Source: Rotaria sordida (Eukaryota > Rotifera > Eurotatoria > Philodinida > Philodinidae). From it: a stretch of 64,000 bases of DNA. Under the pieces are notes generated by a model. The model searched no databases and was not told the DNA's origin. It saw nothing but the letters and a program-made list of their open reading frames with translations. The position numbers were made by a program, and so were the translations under genes. Below are positions 36,030 to 48,058 of the stretch, in pieces; the stretch's first letter is position 1, and the number at the start of each line of letters is the position of its first letter. The stretch spans positions 84,509 to 148,508 of the forward strand of contig CAJNOL010000343.1 of the NCBI GenBank assembly GCA_905250125.1, in the 5' to 3' direction.

Positions 36030-37013
36030 CGTTCTACATCCAAACTACAAGGTTCCGCAATATAATCTTTGTCCATCAGTCACGAGAATATTTCGACATT
36101 CAAGCAAAACTATCAGTGAAGGATAAATATGATTATTCTTCTTTTCATAGTAGTAGTAAGCTAAGATCAATTATTTGTCATTCATATGAACTAGACTTCA
36201 TATATTTAGGAATTATGACACAACAATTATGTTAATATTTGATTAATCAAATTTTTATGTTCTCTAACAATTATAAATATGTAAAAGAATAGAATGTATA
36301 ACTTTTCTAGTTGAAATTTTCATGTTCAAAACTGAAAATAAATGTCTCACTCAAAAAAGAATTGTTTAGTGAGTATACACATGATTGGCCTTTATTGAAT
36401 TTATTTTGTTAGCTTGTATTGTATCGACGCTTAGAAATTCTTCTGTTCCGAGTTGACATTTGTGTTCCTTACAATGAATAGTAGGATCTTGATGAGAATT
36501 ATCAGGATAATATGTGCTCTAAGGTTCATCTTTTCGATCTAAACAATTTGGGTTAAGTAAAATACGAATTTAAGCATACTAATTGAATGGTAAGACTTCA
36601 CTTCTATGATGATTACTTTTATATAAATAATAGTAGTGGAAATTTGTCGAGAGAATTAATCAATGGCAGCAAGAAGTCAAGAAATATGCGCGACTTATTC
36701 TAAAGGAAATATTTGCATACATCAAGGAACACAATAGAAGAATTTCACGTGATTTAGGAAAGATTGATTTGATATTTTTCTCTAGTTTCAATGAAAAAGA
36801 AGACTCATGGCTAATGTCATTTTTCAGATTCTATAGATGAGATCCTGGTTGCAAAAGGCAATTACTTGTACTCGTCAATGAATAAATATGAAATTTTCAT
36901 ATGGTTAAAATTCTGATCGGATTTCTGTATTGCTGGATTTATTTAAAATGAAAGTGAAAAATGAAATTAAGTTAAACAAAAAGTTAATCGAATGAATGAA
37001 GACGATAGTTGTA
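36030..37013. other. AT-rich spacer, nothing recognised
   Basis: No coding frame, repeat or RNA gene could be supported between the tRNA and the aminopeptidase stop codon. Confidence 0.5.
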
Positions 37014-38796
37014 TTAGAGGAAGAGGTCGATCTCTTGTTTCATCCACGTTCCTCCATCAACATACTGAAGGCACCGTTGATGATAAACATTAATCCATTT
37101 CAATTCTTCTGAAGAAAGAAGATTGACATCAATCAGTGGACGAGAATAAGGCAATAAAGTTAATGGAATGAAATGAATAAATCGTTGATCATCTTCAATA
37201 ACCTCATAGACATTTTCCAGTCGAATTCCCCATTTTCCCTCGAAGTAAATGCCAGGTTCAATGGCGATTACCATTCCGGGTCGAATGGGAGTTGAAGTGG
37301 CAAGAGAAGGACTATCGCTAATGAAGATACCACCTTCAACCACTCCCATTCCATGTGATACTCCATGACCAAACGAAATATGTTCATTTGAATTGTTGAT
37401 AGAAGCGAATTGCGCTCTCAATAATGAATGAATATAACATCCAGTAAGAGTATCATCACATGGAAATCCAGTCATTTCAATGAAAAGAATTGCTTTTAAT
37501 GCAAGAGTGTAACATTGAATTTGTTCTTGTGTTGCTTGTCCAAAATGAAGAGTACGTGTCATGTCGGTTGTTCCATCGAGATAATTCCCACCACCATCGA
37601 GATAAAACAAGTCACGAGCAATGAGCGTCTTTGTCTTTCTAGCGAAGGGCGAATATTCAATCAATGCTGTATTCGTGGCTGAAGCGGAGATTGTATCAAA
37701 GGCAATAGAAATGAAATCTACTTGTTCTCGCTGTCGACTCTCTAGATATTTAGCGACATCAAGTTCAGTAACATTCAATGCGTCATTCTCCATGCTTTTT
37801 TGAAGCCATTCAAAGGTTTGACATACGGCAGCACAATCACGAAAGTGACATTGACGAAATCCTTCGAGTTCCACAGAATTTTTAATCTCTTTCATCTGTT
37901 GAATTGGTGAACGAGAGATACGTACTACATCAGTAGATGAAAGATGATGAAGGACAATAACAGATGTGCGTTCATCAAGCCATACATCTTGATCTTTCAA
38001 TGTCGAAAGAAAGGCAAAGAAACTTTCATAAGGACGTATTTCATATTGAAGATCCTACAAAAGAAAAGATTAATTTGTACGAAGTAATTATATGAAGACT
38101 AGCCTGATGAGGATTGTCCGTGAACAGCCAGAGTTGATTACATGAGACAATAGCGAAACTATAGAAGAGTGGATTACATTCCATATCATTAGCACGAAGG
38201 TTAAGAAGCCAAGCTATTTCATCCATAGCTGTAATTATCAATGTGTATTTCTTCTCTCCATCACTTAAATAGTTTCGTCTTAACTTTTCCACTTTTTCTA
38301 TACTTGTTTGTCCAGCAAAGCGAAATTCATCCAGTGGCCAAATGGGTGTTAATTTTGATGGTTTACTAGATGTTTCTTTTTTCGAAATGATATCGATCCA
38401 ATTGTTTGATGAATGGATTGGATAAAGACTTGATGCTAAAGCAGAGAATTGTTCAATAATAAATAGAGGTGTCAAACGAGGGTCATAGGCAATTCTTTTT
38501 AATGACAATTGTTGATTGTTAATCCATTGAACAATATCATCACCAAGAGTCCACACATCAGTATTGACTTCGACTTTTGCCAAGAATCGATAGTTGGGTG
38601 GAACCTGAAAGAATGCTTTGTTATTTAAAGTAACAATGGCTAATCCACATTGTGCTTGACATTCTGTTATCCAATTGAGACGACGATCTTCTTCTGATAA
38701 TGAATAGAATGTATAGTGACCATCACTATCTGTGATTAGATATGCATCGCATTCATGTTCTTTTATCAATGCACGCAACGCTTCTACACGACTCAT
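37014..38796 (-). CDS. Xaa-Pro aminopeptidase (M24B) homologue with altered active site
   Basis: Two minus-strand exons, 38796-38104 and 38054-37014, separated by a 49-base intron, encode 577 residues. Architecture matches cytosolic aminopeptidase P (XPNPEP1, about 620 residues): two creatinase-like N-terminal domains, then the pita-bread metallopeptidase domain. These enzymes remove an N-terminal residue preceding proline. All five metal ligands are present: Asp384, Asp395 (LDGGGNYLDGTTDMTRT), His465 (HGVSHGMG), Glu497 (IEPGIY) and Glu511 (RLENV). Two active-site histidines of the human enzyme are missing: His395 corresponds to Glu364 (ALIEYSP), and the His of VHEGP is replaced within GVVEGG, where about four residues are also deleted. 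The intron must begin with GC to keep frame (CAG|GCTAGT...TTTTGTAG|GAT). Start is the first ATG. Confidence 0.9.
38055..38103 (-). other. Non-canonical GC-AG intron
   Basis: On the minus strand the donor is CAG|GCTAGT and the acceptor TTTTGTAG|GATC. Using the nearby GT three bases later in the donor shifts the frame and gives a stop four codons after the junction; the GC donor restores NPHQ|DLQYEIRPY, which fits the family. A single-base GT-to-GC change or a sequencing error would explain it. Confidence 0.75.
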
Positions 38797-40510
38797 TATA
38801 CACTTCGATTATTCCAGTGTAGAAATCTTCACTGCTGAAGAAGAGTAGTTAATGTCGCATACAAGATATTCGTTGAAAGATAAGAATTCACGGCTGCTCT
38901 CAAAGAAGCAAACTCTGAAAGATAAAAAAAAATAGAAAGAGACACTACGTCAGCTTACGAAAAATGAGGTAGTAAGTGTAAACGAAAAATGTGACGGTCA
39001 AGACCATAGGATGACTACGAGAATGTCAGAACTAAAATGTGAGTTGATGAGTAAGTTAGAACCTTCAATAAACTATTACGCTCACGCACGTCACACTAAA
39101 AAATAAGGTACTATAGGAAACTTCAAGGATTTAGATGAAAAATAAACATTTTCCTACGTATTGTCTCAATTCAAGAAACCTTAAAAAGAATTTAGGATGT
39201 CAACGTGCATGTAAAGATGGGTGAGTGAAGAGAGAATTCACTGTCATACCCAATTTAGACATTACTAAGATTCTTATTTCTTACAATGTATAATAAATGA
39301 GGAAATTCTGAGATACTACTTCGTCGTCGACGTCTGAGTCTCTTACAAACTTACTCCTTACTATTTCACTTATATATTGATTATCAAACTTAACAAAAGT
39401 TTAGAATACTTATAAGAATCAATTTAATTTAGCACCAAATAATTCTATATTCAATTTATTTACTCAGCAAATGCGAATTTTACTTAGTAAGAGTTAGTTT
39501 AGCATTTAGATAGTTTTCTGAACAAACAAATAATTGACTTACTGAAAATCTTTGCTTTCTTTCTATGTTCGCTACTATATGTTCTCATTAGTGTCAATAT
39601 ATTTGACCTTCGTCAGCAATATTCATGATTACCGAAAGAGGTTGTTGTGTCAATGAGCATATCATCTTATGTGATATCTTTCCATTCTCTATATGTTGTT
39701 ATACAATCGATATTACGTAGTTTGCATAATCGTGTTACTCTTGTACTTAACTGTGCACGATTGAGCCTCATTGTCTTTCTTTCGTAATGTGTTTCTCATG
39801 TTGTATCAACATTCACTCGTATATTATATATATAAGGTTACGTTGTTGTCCTTATCCTATTGCTCTTTCATATCTATTCTCTCTTTGACATCGTCTCCTT
39901 TCTTTTCATCCTCTCTTATTCAATTCACGTATATAAACGCGTGTTTTGTATGTAAACGACACGATTACCCAGTGAAAAATATTTATCAAAAAAAAAAAAA
40001 CGACAAAGAATGCTTTCATGAAAACATGGAAACTTGTCTTTTATCTGAAGAACGCGCTCTAAAGTTTAGTGAACGTGTTCATAAACGAAAAGTAACATGC
40101 TGAATCTAAAGGAATGCATTCTTTGCTGTTCCGCATTATTACGAAATGATTTCTTTTCAACTCAAAAGCCGTCTCTATCTAGATAGAAAGCGTTCTGAAC
40201 CGTTCCATAAACGAATAGAATCAGTTTCTATCTATTCTTTTTTGAAACAGTCAGGATAGAGTTCTATAAAAATGAGATTGTTTTCTTTGACGTTCTCCAG
40301 AGAAACACCTAAGAATAGCGTCTTTGAAATGATGAACGCATTTCAGACATTCTAACATCATTCTTAGAAAAAAATAATGTATTTTGCCAGCGTTTCTCTA
40401 AATTCTTGAACACTTCATCTGGATTCAATGTCGATTTTGATTCGAAATCGACAGCTCTGGAGCACAACACATTGAAAGTAAACTCTTTGTAATGATCTAT
40501 GAAAATTAAA
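38797..40510. other. Spacer with mixed composition, no intact gene
   Basis: 38.8-39.3 kb is slightly GC-richer. A 110-codon open frame at 39771-40103 is hydrophobic low complexity at first; its last 35 codons (from about 40000) look more protein-like but join to nothing. I call no gene. Confidence 0.45.
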
Positions 40511-40860
40511 TATAAGCAATCCAGAAGATCTTTGTGCAATTCATCATGTGGCTGTGGGAAATTGAATAGGAATTTTAGTTTTGATTGTACAATATAAAGG
40601 GACTAAAGTGACTAACTTTCTCAAAATGTTTTACTCATTACACATTATACTAGAATTAAATATTGAAGATAAAAATAGTTGGACACCATTGTATCATGTT
40701 GTACGAATTAATGCATTAAGTTCAATGGAATTTGTTTTGAGTGATGGAATTGATCATATTTAATTAAATAAATAACAAAAAGTATCTATTCGTTTAGCTA
40801 CTACTCATAATCAATTAAAAGCTCTAAATATATGTTCGAATAGTTTTAATAATTCATTTA
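40511..40860 (+). pseudogene. Decayed ankyrin-repeat gene fragment
   Basis: One nearly complete ankyrin repeat is readable at 40656-40760: NIEDKNSWTPLYHVVRINAL followed by MEFVLSDGIDHI, with the TPLhhAv core in place. A weaker piece, LCAIHHVAVGN, precedes it (about 40527-40560). After a stop, 40774-40850 reads like a further degraded repeat. Frame shifts and stops separate the pieces and no start is apparent, so this is a relic. Confidence 0.65.
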
Positions 40861-41935
40861 TCAAAGAAAGATAATAATAATAATCTTCGAGATATTCAAA
40901 GTTGTCTAGATATATATCTCAAGTGTTTTTTATTATTAAAATATACAATTGCTAATCAAATTAAATTTCCCCAATGGAACTACAAATGAGAATTACACGT
41001 TCAGAGTATTGAAGATCAAATGGGCACTTCGTCGCATCAATTGATCGATTATTATCAAGATAGAATGTGTAGTAAGTATGAGAATATGGATGCAAGAAAT
41101 TTAGAGTCTTCTCTTCATCGATCAGTCCAACCACCTATATTCACATGTATGTACGTGCAAAACACAGATTCTGACTCTCACTACACCTAACAAGTTCATT
41201 CGAAATCAATGAAATGCACGTTATCAATGTAAATGATCATATTTCAAAAGCGATTATTAGCGACAAATGTAAGCAATGAATAGAGTGGAATGTCGGCTAT
41301 TACAGGTTAGCCGACTAACTGTAACACGTGGCAATGATGTCTATTTGTAAATATCAATAGAACAACAAAAACAAACATTGATGACAGCAAATTTTTTGTT
41401 CGGTAACTTGCCAACTGACCGTCGTTATCAGTATACATTTGAAGCAAGCGAAAATGAAAATAATAACATGCAGAAATCAATGAAAGCTAGAAAAGCAACA
41501 GTTTGATTGATTCCAAAATTAATATTTTCCAACGTGCTCTTCAATAAAGTATGCAGTCACGGTACTTAAGCCAAAACAAATTTTTGAAACCTGAATGAGA
41601 GATTCACTTGACTGCGCAGTTCGATCTTGTCTACGTCGATACCCATTGTGACCTGATATGCTACACGTAACATGAAAAATTATTTGTATAGTCTATGTGA
41701 AATATCCTACTATTCTGTCATATTGAACAATATAGATATTACTATCTATTGGCTGAAGCATCTAACTTCGCAGTACATAATTATCCTGAATTATGTACCA
41801 AACAACATTAGTTTTTTTTTTGCAAACAATAGTTAAGATTTTTTATGAATAAGCGAAATATTCATTTTATTTTTGAAAATGCGCAAAAGGCACAATCGTT
41901 TTACAACTTTCTTCAATCATGCATTTAGTGTCCCG

Positions 41936-42593
41936 TTAACCGTTTTTTATTGGTTTTATTGTGTATTTGAATGTTCCACAGAAAATTTTTATATTTTGTT
42001 CCATAGCCACGATTTTGACGTCAAAATCACCAGACATTAAAAACGATAAAATACTTCCAGAAAGATTAGGTAATTCAAGTATTTCATTATAAGTAACAAT
42101 TTGATTGATTGGTATTTCACGTAAAAAACCATTGCAATTGTTTCCAAGAATAGTTGAAACAAGCGAAGTTAAATATAATCCGAATGTTTTTGGCCACCAA
42201 TTGCTGATTAATTTACACATTTCATCAGCAGTATAGTTGCATGAACCAACAGGAAGACCATCAACTATATAGCATCTAACGGGAAGACGAATACCACTAA
42301 CTGTGCGTAGGATGTCAACAGATAGTTTAAACGTTTCTATATATATTGAATGTGGAAATTTTTTTTAATTTTATCTCATTTAACTGATACTCACTTATAG
42401 GTCGTTTTATCATATATGCTAAAGTTATATTAATGGTGCCAGGATAATGAATTGGTATTGAATGAATGTCAATTGAATTAATGATAACATCCTGTGAGCC
42501 ACAATCAGTATATTCAGTTCTTGAGTATTCAGCTTTAATGTTGTCTATTGTCGAAGAGACAACAATTAGAATAAAGAATGAAGCAAAATACAT
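41936..42593 (-). CDS. Secreted GM2-activator-like / ML-domain lipid-binding protein
   Basis: Minus-strand exons 42593-42395 and 42336-41936, joined A|AA across a 58-base intron, encode 199 residues. The N-terminal 21 residues (MYFASFFILIVVSSTIDNIK...) form a signal peptide. The mature part aligns by eye with GM2 activator: YTDCGSQDVIINSIDI, then IPIHYPGTINITLAY, the central VRCYIVDGLPVGSCNYTADE with the C-x-D-x-x-x-G-S-C pattern, and the C-terminal FDVKIVAMEQNIKIFCGTFK. Family members are lysosomal or secreted beta-cup proteins that extract and present lipids. The exact lipid is unknown. An alternating TA tract (about 42632-42652) lies 40 bases upstream of the start. Confidence 0.85.
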
Positions 42594-42631
42594 GTAGATG
42601 CATATACATAAAATAGTAAGTCATGCGCTAG

Positions 42632-42652
42632 TATATATATATATATATATTT
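42632..42652. repeat. (TA)n microsatellite
   Basis: A short uninterrupted TA run upstream of the GM2-activator-like start codon, comparable to the AT run before the F-box gene. Confidence 0.75.
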
Positions 42653-45600
42653 AAGTGACACATTGTTTTTTGTTTTAAGTATACGCAGGTGTTTGATTAA
42701 ATGTCCAGTAAGCATTTTAACATGAATAATACCGTCTATAAAGAGAATAGGGCCTCATATTTTTCTTTTTATGGTACGACGCAAATATATCGATCTGTGC
42801 GACTGACTCAGTTTTAGAAGATTGAAACTTAATCTATTTAGATTTTGTTGCGTGCCAATTATTTTTTGCCCAAAAAGAGACCTGCTACTTTCAGAGTGGG
42901 CGTAGATAGGTGAGTGAATGCGTAGGTGTCGATGTGAAAGTCTTTGTTCTGTGTGTTCACAACCCCATACACATTCACAAGCTCTTGGAGCTTTTCAAAC
43001 TTTTTTTGTGACCTTTTGTTGGCTTTGCTAGTTTCCAAAAACACTCAAGATATAAGAAAATATCTCGACAATTGTTGACCCTTAGAATCGAATGAATATT
43101 TGAAAATGTAGATTTCTCTTTTAAGTAATCTCTCTTGATTAATATCTAAGGAAAATTAATGATTTCTATAATTGTTCATAATCAATCCTATATATGTGTA
43201 TTGTGATTACTCAACTGTAGGTCTCGTAAAATGACCTTTTTTTTAATCGATTTGTAATGTTGTTGATTCCTTTTCAGACGAATAATCTCGAAAATGAGCG
43301 ATTAGTATAATTTTCTGAATTCGTATTATAATTGTATAATTCAGGACTATATTATCAACATATTCTTTCAGTTTTTGGCTCTCGCTCACAAAAGATTAAG
43401 AATCTGGATTCGTCAGCACACCACGACTAAATTGATTGTTCAATTTCTGCATCGTTCGACTTGAAAAAAATATGCTCAACACTCACCTGAAATCTCCAAG
43501 AATTTCTTAGATAATTGCTCTTGACGTTAAAATTTAAATTTAGTTATTATTAGCCAAACAAACCATGAGTTTGTTTGGATAAAGTGGTTCGAGATCTGAT
43601 TCGCACCGAAATTCTTAATAACCATTGAAAATATTTACAAAATATTAAATAGTTTCATTCTATTCGTGAAAAATTCACGATCATTCGGACGTATTGGAAG
43701 TGTTTTTTTAAAAGTAAATATAGAATAGAAAATCTCATATATGTTACTAGTGAGAATTCACTATGATCTAGAATAGACTAATATTATCGTAATATTAATG
43801 AAACACTAGAAACTAACTAATTGCGAATATTCTTTTTATTAGATCCCAAACTAAACATGAACAAGTCTAGTTCTTTTTAGTTTCGATCTCAATCAAAAAG
43901 TTTTTAGTCATGATTGTAGTGAAATCATAATTTTGATCACGGATTTATCATTGTATTAGAAGTGAGTTAGTTCGTTCATGTTGCATCCAAATACACGATG
44001 TGTTGCGTACAGACATGCAAAAATCTAATGATTGTCTCTAACTCTTATTTTTCTTGATAGGAGTTAATAGAATTACTGATACATGAAAAAAGTTTTTCAT
44101 AGATTCAAAAAAGAGATAAATAACGTGAATCTGTATCTTCTAGAATAATCGATTTCATTTTGATTTGAGAATTTTTTCTATTTTGTTTTACTTTTTCATC
44201 GTTAAGTTATATTTGAATAAATGATTTGTACCATACTCCATGATTCATCGTTATCTGAATAATGATCCACAAAGGTACATTCTTATTACAAATAATCTAA
44301 TGAGATGGTTTACTAAGATCATTTATGAAGAAACCATTTCAGTTATGATAAATTGATTATTTTATAAATTCATTTTTTTCTCCTTTACTGATTCTCTTCT
44401 GTCATCAATAGAATTTCAATTAGGATTTAGAATCAATAAATATTTTTTAATGATTTCATTATTTTTGAAAAAGTATTCAACTTGATGTCAACGATTTATT
44501 TGTTTACTTAGTGAAATCAATACGATTTTGTTTTATTGACGAAAATGGTCAATGAATTCCTTTAGATTCTTAACAACATCGACAATTCATCCTACAATTG
44601 ATTGAAGATGATAAATCTGTTATTCTCAACAGATTATCAATGAACAAAACAAACTAACAACAATCTTACAGTTTTGATCTTAAATTATTTTTAATAAGAA
44701 CTGCTTTGAAAACAACACGAATAGATTATTGTAATTGCAAATGATCAACCATTGAATGATATAATCATATGTTTACCAGTTAATTTTCATTTATTTTTAT
44801 AAGATTTACAATATAGAAATTATCATCAGAGATAATTTATTTTCATTTCTCTTATTGCTTCGTTATACCACCGAATAAACAAATTATTTGTTTATTAATA
44901 CAATTTCCATATAGAACCATGTTTAAATATATCTATTGTAAAACTTTTACGGAAATGTTGATCTATGTCTTATTCTTACTTGACTTCATTTTATTAGTCA
45001 ATCAAACAAAATAACGAATCAACAAACACTTTCGGAAGAATTTCATATAGAGATTATTATCCTCTAGTAAAATCTTTATTTCCTGTTAATTAAACGAATC
45101 GCGTTGGTCATTAACTCGATTAAGAAATATTTGTGATAAGATTTTTAAAAGATTTTTCTAATCGAATTCCAATGAAAATATATGATCCTTCAACAACATT
45201 AGAGACACCTTTAAAGAGTTGCTCATTTATTGATCGTAAACATAATGATAAAAAATAATTGGTATTCAATACTCAAAAGCTACCTACACAATTTAGTGTA
45301 GATCCAACATATGTGTATGTAAGTGCTTTTGAGAAAAAATTATTTTATCTGATAAACAACAAGCGATGTTAGATAACAAAAGATCTTTGTCTAATAAAAA
45401 AAAAATTGCTTTTTTTTTTGCTTCGAATAGTTCATTATTAAAAAATTCGTGTCTTATTAAGAAGATATTGATTCCAAATAAATTCTTGAATTTGAAATAA
45501 AGTTTTCTTCTATTATTGAAATATTATTAAACAAAATAGTGTAAACTATAGAAGGTCTCTAATACAACCTTCTTGTACTTCTATAGAACAATTGAATATC

Positions 45601-46205
45601 AACTATTCAACATCGTTTAGCTCAATAGTTTATTGAAACAAGAAAAAATCTATCATTGATTGTTTTTCATTTTCAAATAAAATATTTAATCAAACTAACT
45701 TTTATCATAACATAATGTAAACGATTATCTTTACAACAAAAAACATTTGAATATACTCTACCTTGGAAAAAAAAGAGAGACAAGAGTATCAACAATGATG
45801 GCGATACTTTATGCCTTGTTTTTAATCAAAATGAGTTTTATTCTTCTCTGATAAGGAATAAATTCTATTAAAAGATGGATATTTTTTTTCTAATGAATAA
45901 TGAGTGTTTCTTAACTAGATGTTCGTTTTGCTTGTCATTTTCATAAGACACATAGTGTTCTTCAATATTTAACTATCAATCAAGATATCAAATAAATCAT
46001 TCCTATCGGTTAAATAACATCAATTATATTCACATAATACATTTTAGAGAAATTACAATTAAAATATTCAATAAATATTCTCTTGGTTTTTTTCATCTAG
46101 ATAAAAGTGAAGAGAAATTCTAACTGTTTGGAATTTGATAGATACATGAAGATTGAAATCATGAATTAAGTTGAATATATTCATGTTTTCGAATATTATT
46201 TTCAG
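42653..46205. other. 3.5 kb of AT-rich spacer
   Basis: No gene supported. Some stretches near 44.5-45.3 kb read as short broken frames (KIYDPSTTLETPLKSCSFID at about 45175-45234) and might be a dead gene, but stops and frame changes prevent a model. Confidence 0.45.
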
Positions 46206-46277
46206 TCCGCGGTAGTATAGTGGTTAGTATCCCCGCCTGTCACGCGGGAAACCGGGGTTCGATTCCCCGCCGCGGAG
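46206..46277 (+). tRNA. tRNA-Asp (GTC), copy 2
   Basis: Identical 72-base sequence to the other two copies; anticodon GTC at 46239-46241. TAG and a run of eleven T follow, the Pol III terminator. It is on the opposite strand to copies 1 and 3. Confidence 0.98.
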
Positions 46278-47331
46278 TAGTTTTTTTTTTTCTTTCTTGT
46301 TCATAAGTACCATTAAAGTAAGTGCTGTTGTATTGTGTACTCTTTTAGCAGACTCAATCAAATATTTTTTTGATTGTATGCTTAGGTGAAAATGTATTCA
46401 TTTATTGAAAAATTGTTCACCTTTTTTTTTTTGTTTAAATATAAAAGAAAATATCATAAATAATCGATATATTCATTAAAATAATCAATGTCAAATTGTC
46501 AATATACCTAAACTTAAAAAAATGTATAAAGATCTAATGGTAACGGGTAGAGTAATCTGAGAAATGATCGAAGGTATTATTTAGAAACGAAAACACATCG
46601 TACAAAGTGAAGTTGTAGCAAATAATCCCGATTAATCGATTTTGAAATAAGAAATTAAGAATAGTTCTACTAAGTTATTTTACTGACATCAATAAATATA
46701 TTTTTGTTAACTTTGAAACTTCTTCATTTATTATTTTATAAAAAGAACAAGCAGGATGTTTTTTTTTCTTAAAAGTAGAATGTACCACCCAAATTGACAT
46801 GACAAACTAGACCGGGACAATATGGCTATTTATTGTCACAATAGCCACCTTTTCGTTGGCAATCATTTGAGGTAGAACCTTTCAATGACATCGCCTCCCT
46901 TGTATCTATTTCCATAAACATACCGATTCAGCAAACAAGTAGAAGTACACGATGCATTATCAAAAACATTCATATTTAGATTGCAATTGACAATAAGAAT
47001 AATAAAATATATCTCATTTATTTTTATAGTTTTTCTTGTGTTACATTCTGACTAGATTCACATCGATCTATCTACGTTTATGAATCTATTTGATTAGTTT
47101 TTTATCTTTTTATCTAATCATAACATTATTCGACATACATTGATATCGATCATTTTAAGTTGTTTAATTATTAATCGATAAAGATTCAATCATAGACAAG
47201 CCATGCAAAAATACTTTCGACAGATAATTCTTAGAAAAAAAATAATAATTTATCATTAACTAAATAGTTTCTTTCGTTATGACTTCAACATTTTTCAAAT
47301 AACAGTAATACTATAAAGAAAAAAAAAACTA
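46278..47331. other. Spacer between two tRNA-Asp genes
   Basis: AT-rich. On the minus strand about 46885-46985 there is a short frame with Cys-x3-Cys followed by LLNRYVYGN and a stop; it has a faint resemblance to a decayed cysteine-rich secreted peptide. Nothing else was recognised. Confidence 0.4.
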
Positions 47332-47403
47332 CTCCGCGGCGGGGAATCGAACCCCGGTTTCCCGCGTGACAGGCGGGGATACTAACCACTATACTACCGC
47401 GGA
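47332..47403 (-). tRNA. tRNA-Asp (GTC), copy 3
   Basis: Third identical 72-base copy, minus strand. Its 3' flank has TAG, a T run, then CTTTATAGTATTACTGTTATTT, closely similar to the flank of copy 1, so the two share ancestry beyond the tRNA itself. Confidence 0.98.
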
Positions 47404-48058
47404 CATTTTATTTATCATATAAAGAGTTTCACTATGAGAACTTTGTTCATTAGTTACTTTAAAAAATATATATACAATCAAAAAATTTCTATATTTTATT
47501 CATTCAGAGAAGAGAAAGAATAACTAGTTTATCTTTTTTTTTCTATTTTAGATTTCTCTCTGTAAAGACATACCTTACATACAAGTGAAAGAAAATATAT
47601 TTACTGCAGCAAATCGAATGAGTTGTAAACTACATGTCAAACGACAAAAAGAGATTAGAAAAATACTTATCTACACGCTGATTTAGATTGCTCAGACCTT
47701 CGAATTCAACAATTTATTCTTTTATTGCAACAGAAATTTTTTATAATAGAAAATATTGTTGAAATAATTCTATTTAATCTGATAAATCAGTCGATTATAT
47801 AAAATATTCCTCTAGAGTGAACAATAAAAAAATATTCGATTAATTTTATAAAAATTATAAAAAAAATTGGTCGAGTTTCTGACTTTTGTAGTTAACATAT
47901 ATCAGTTAAATAAAATAATGAATTGAGTACATAAATGATCGACCTCTATCGAATTGATACTGTTGGTTTGCATCAATATCCACTCGAAAAAAGAAAAGAA
48001 ATAATTAAAAAGCTCTTGAAATTCATGTAAATAAATAAATCTTTAAATATTGTTCCTA

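Noticed and set aside
37621-37803. 60-codon plus-strand frame
   Set aside because: It is antisense to the aminopeptidase catalytic exon.
42859-43044. 61-codon minus-strand frame with a protein-like mix
   Set aside because: No partner exon or family match was found; it could be a relic but evidence is insufficient.
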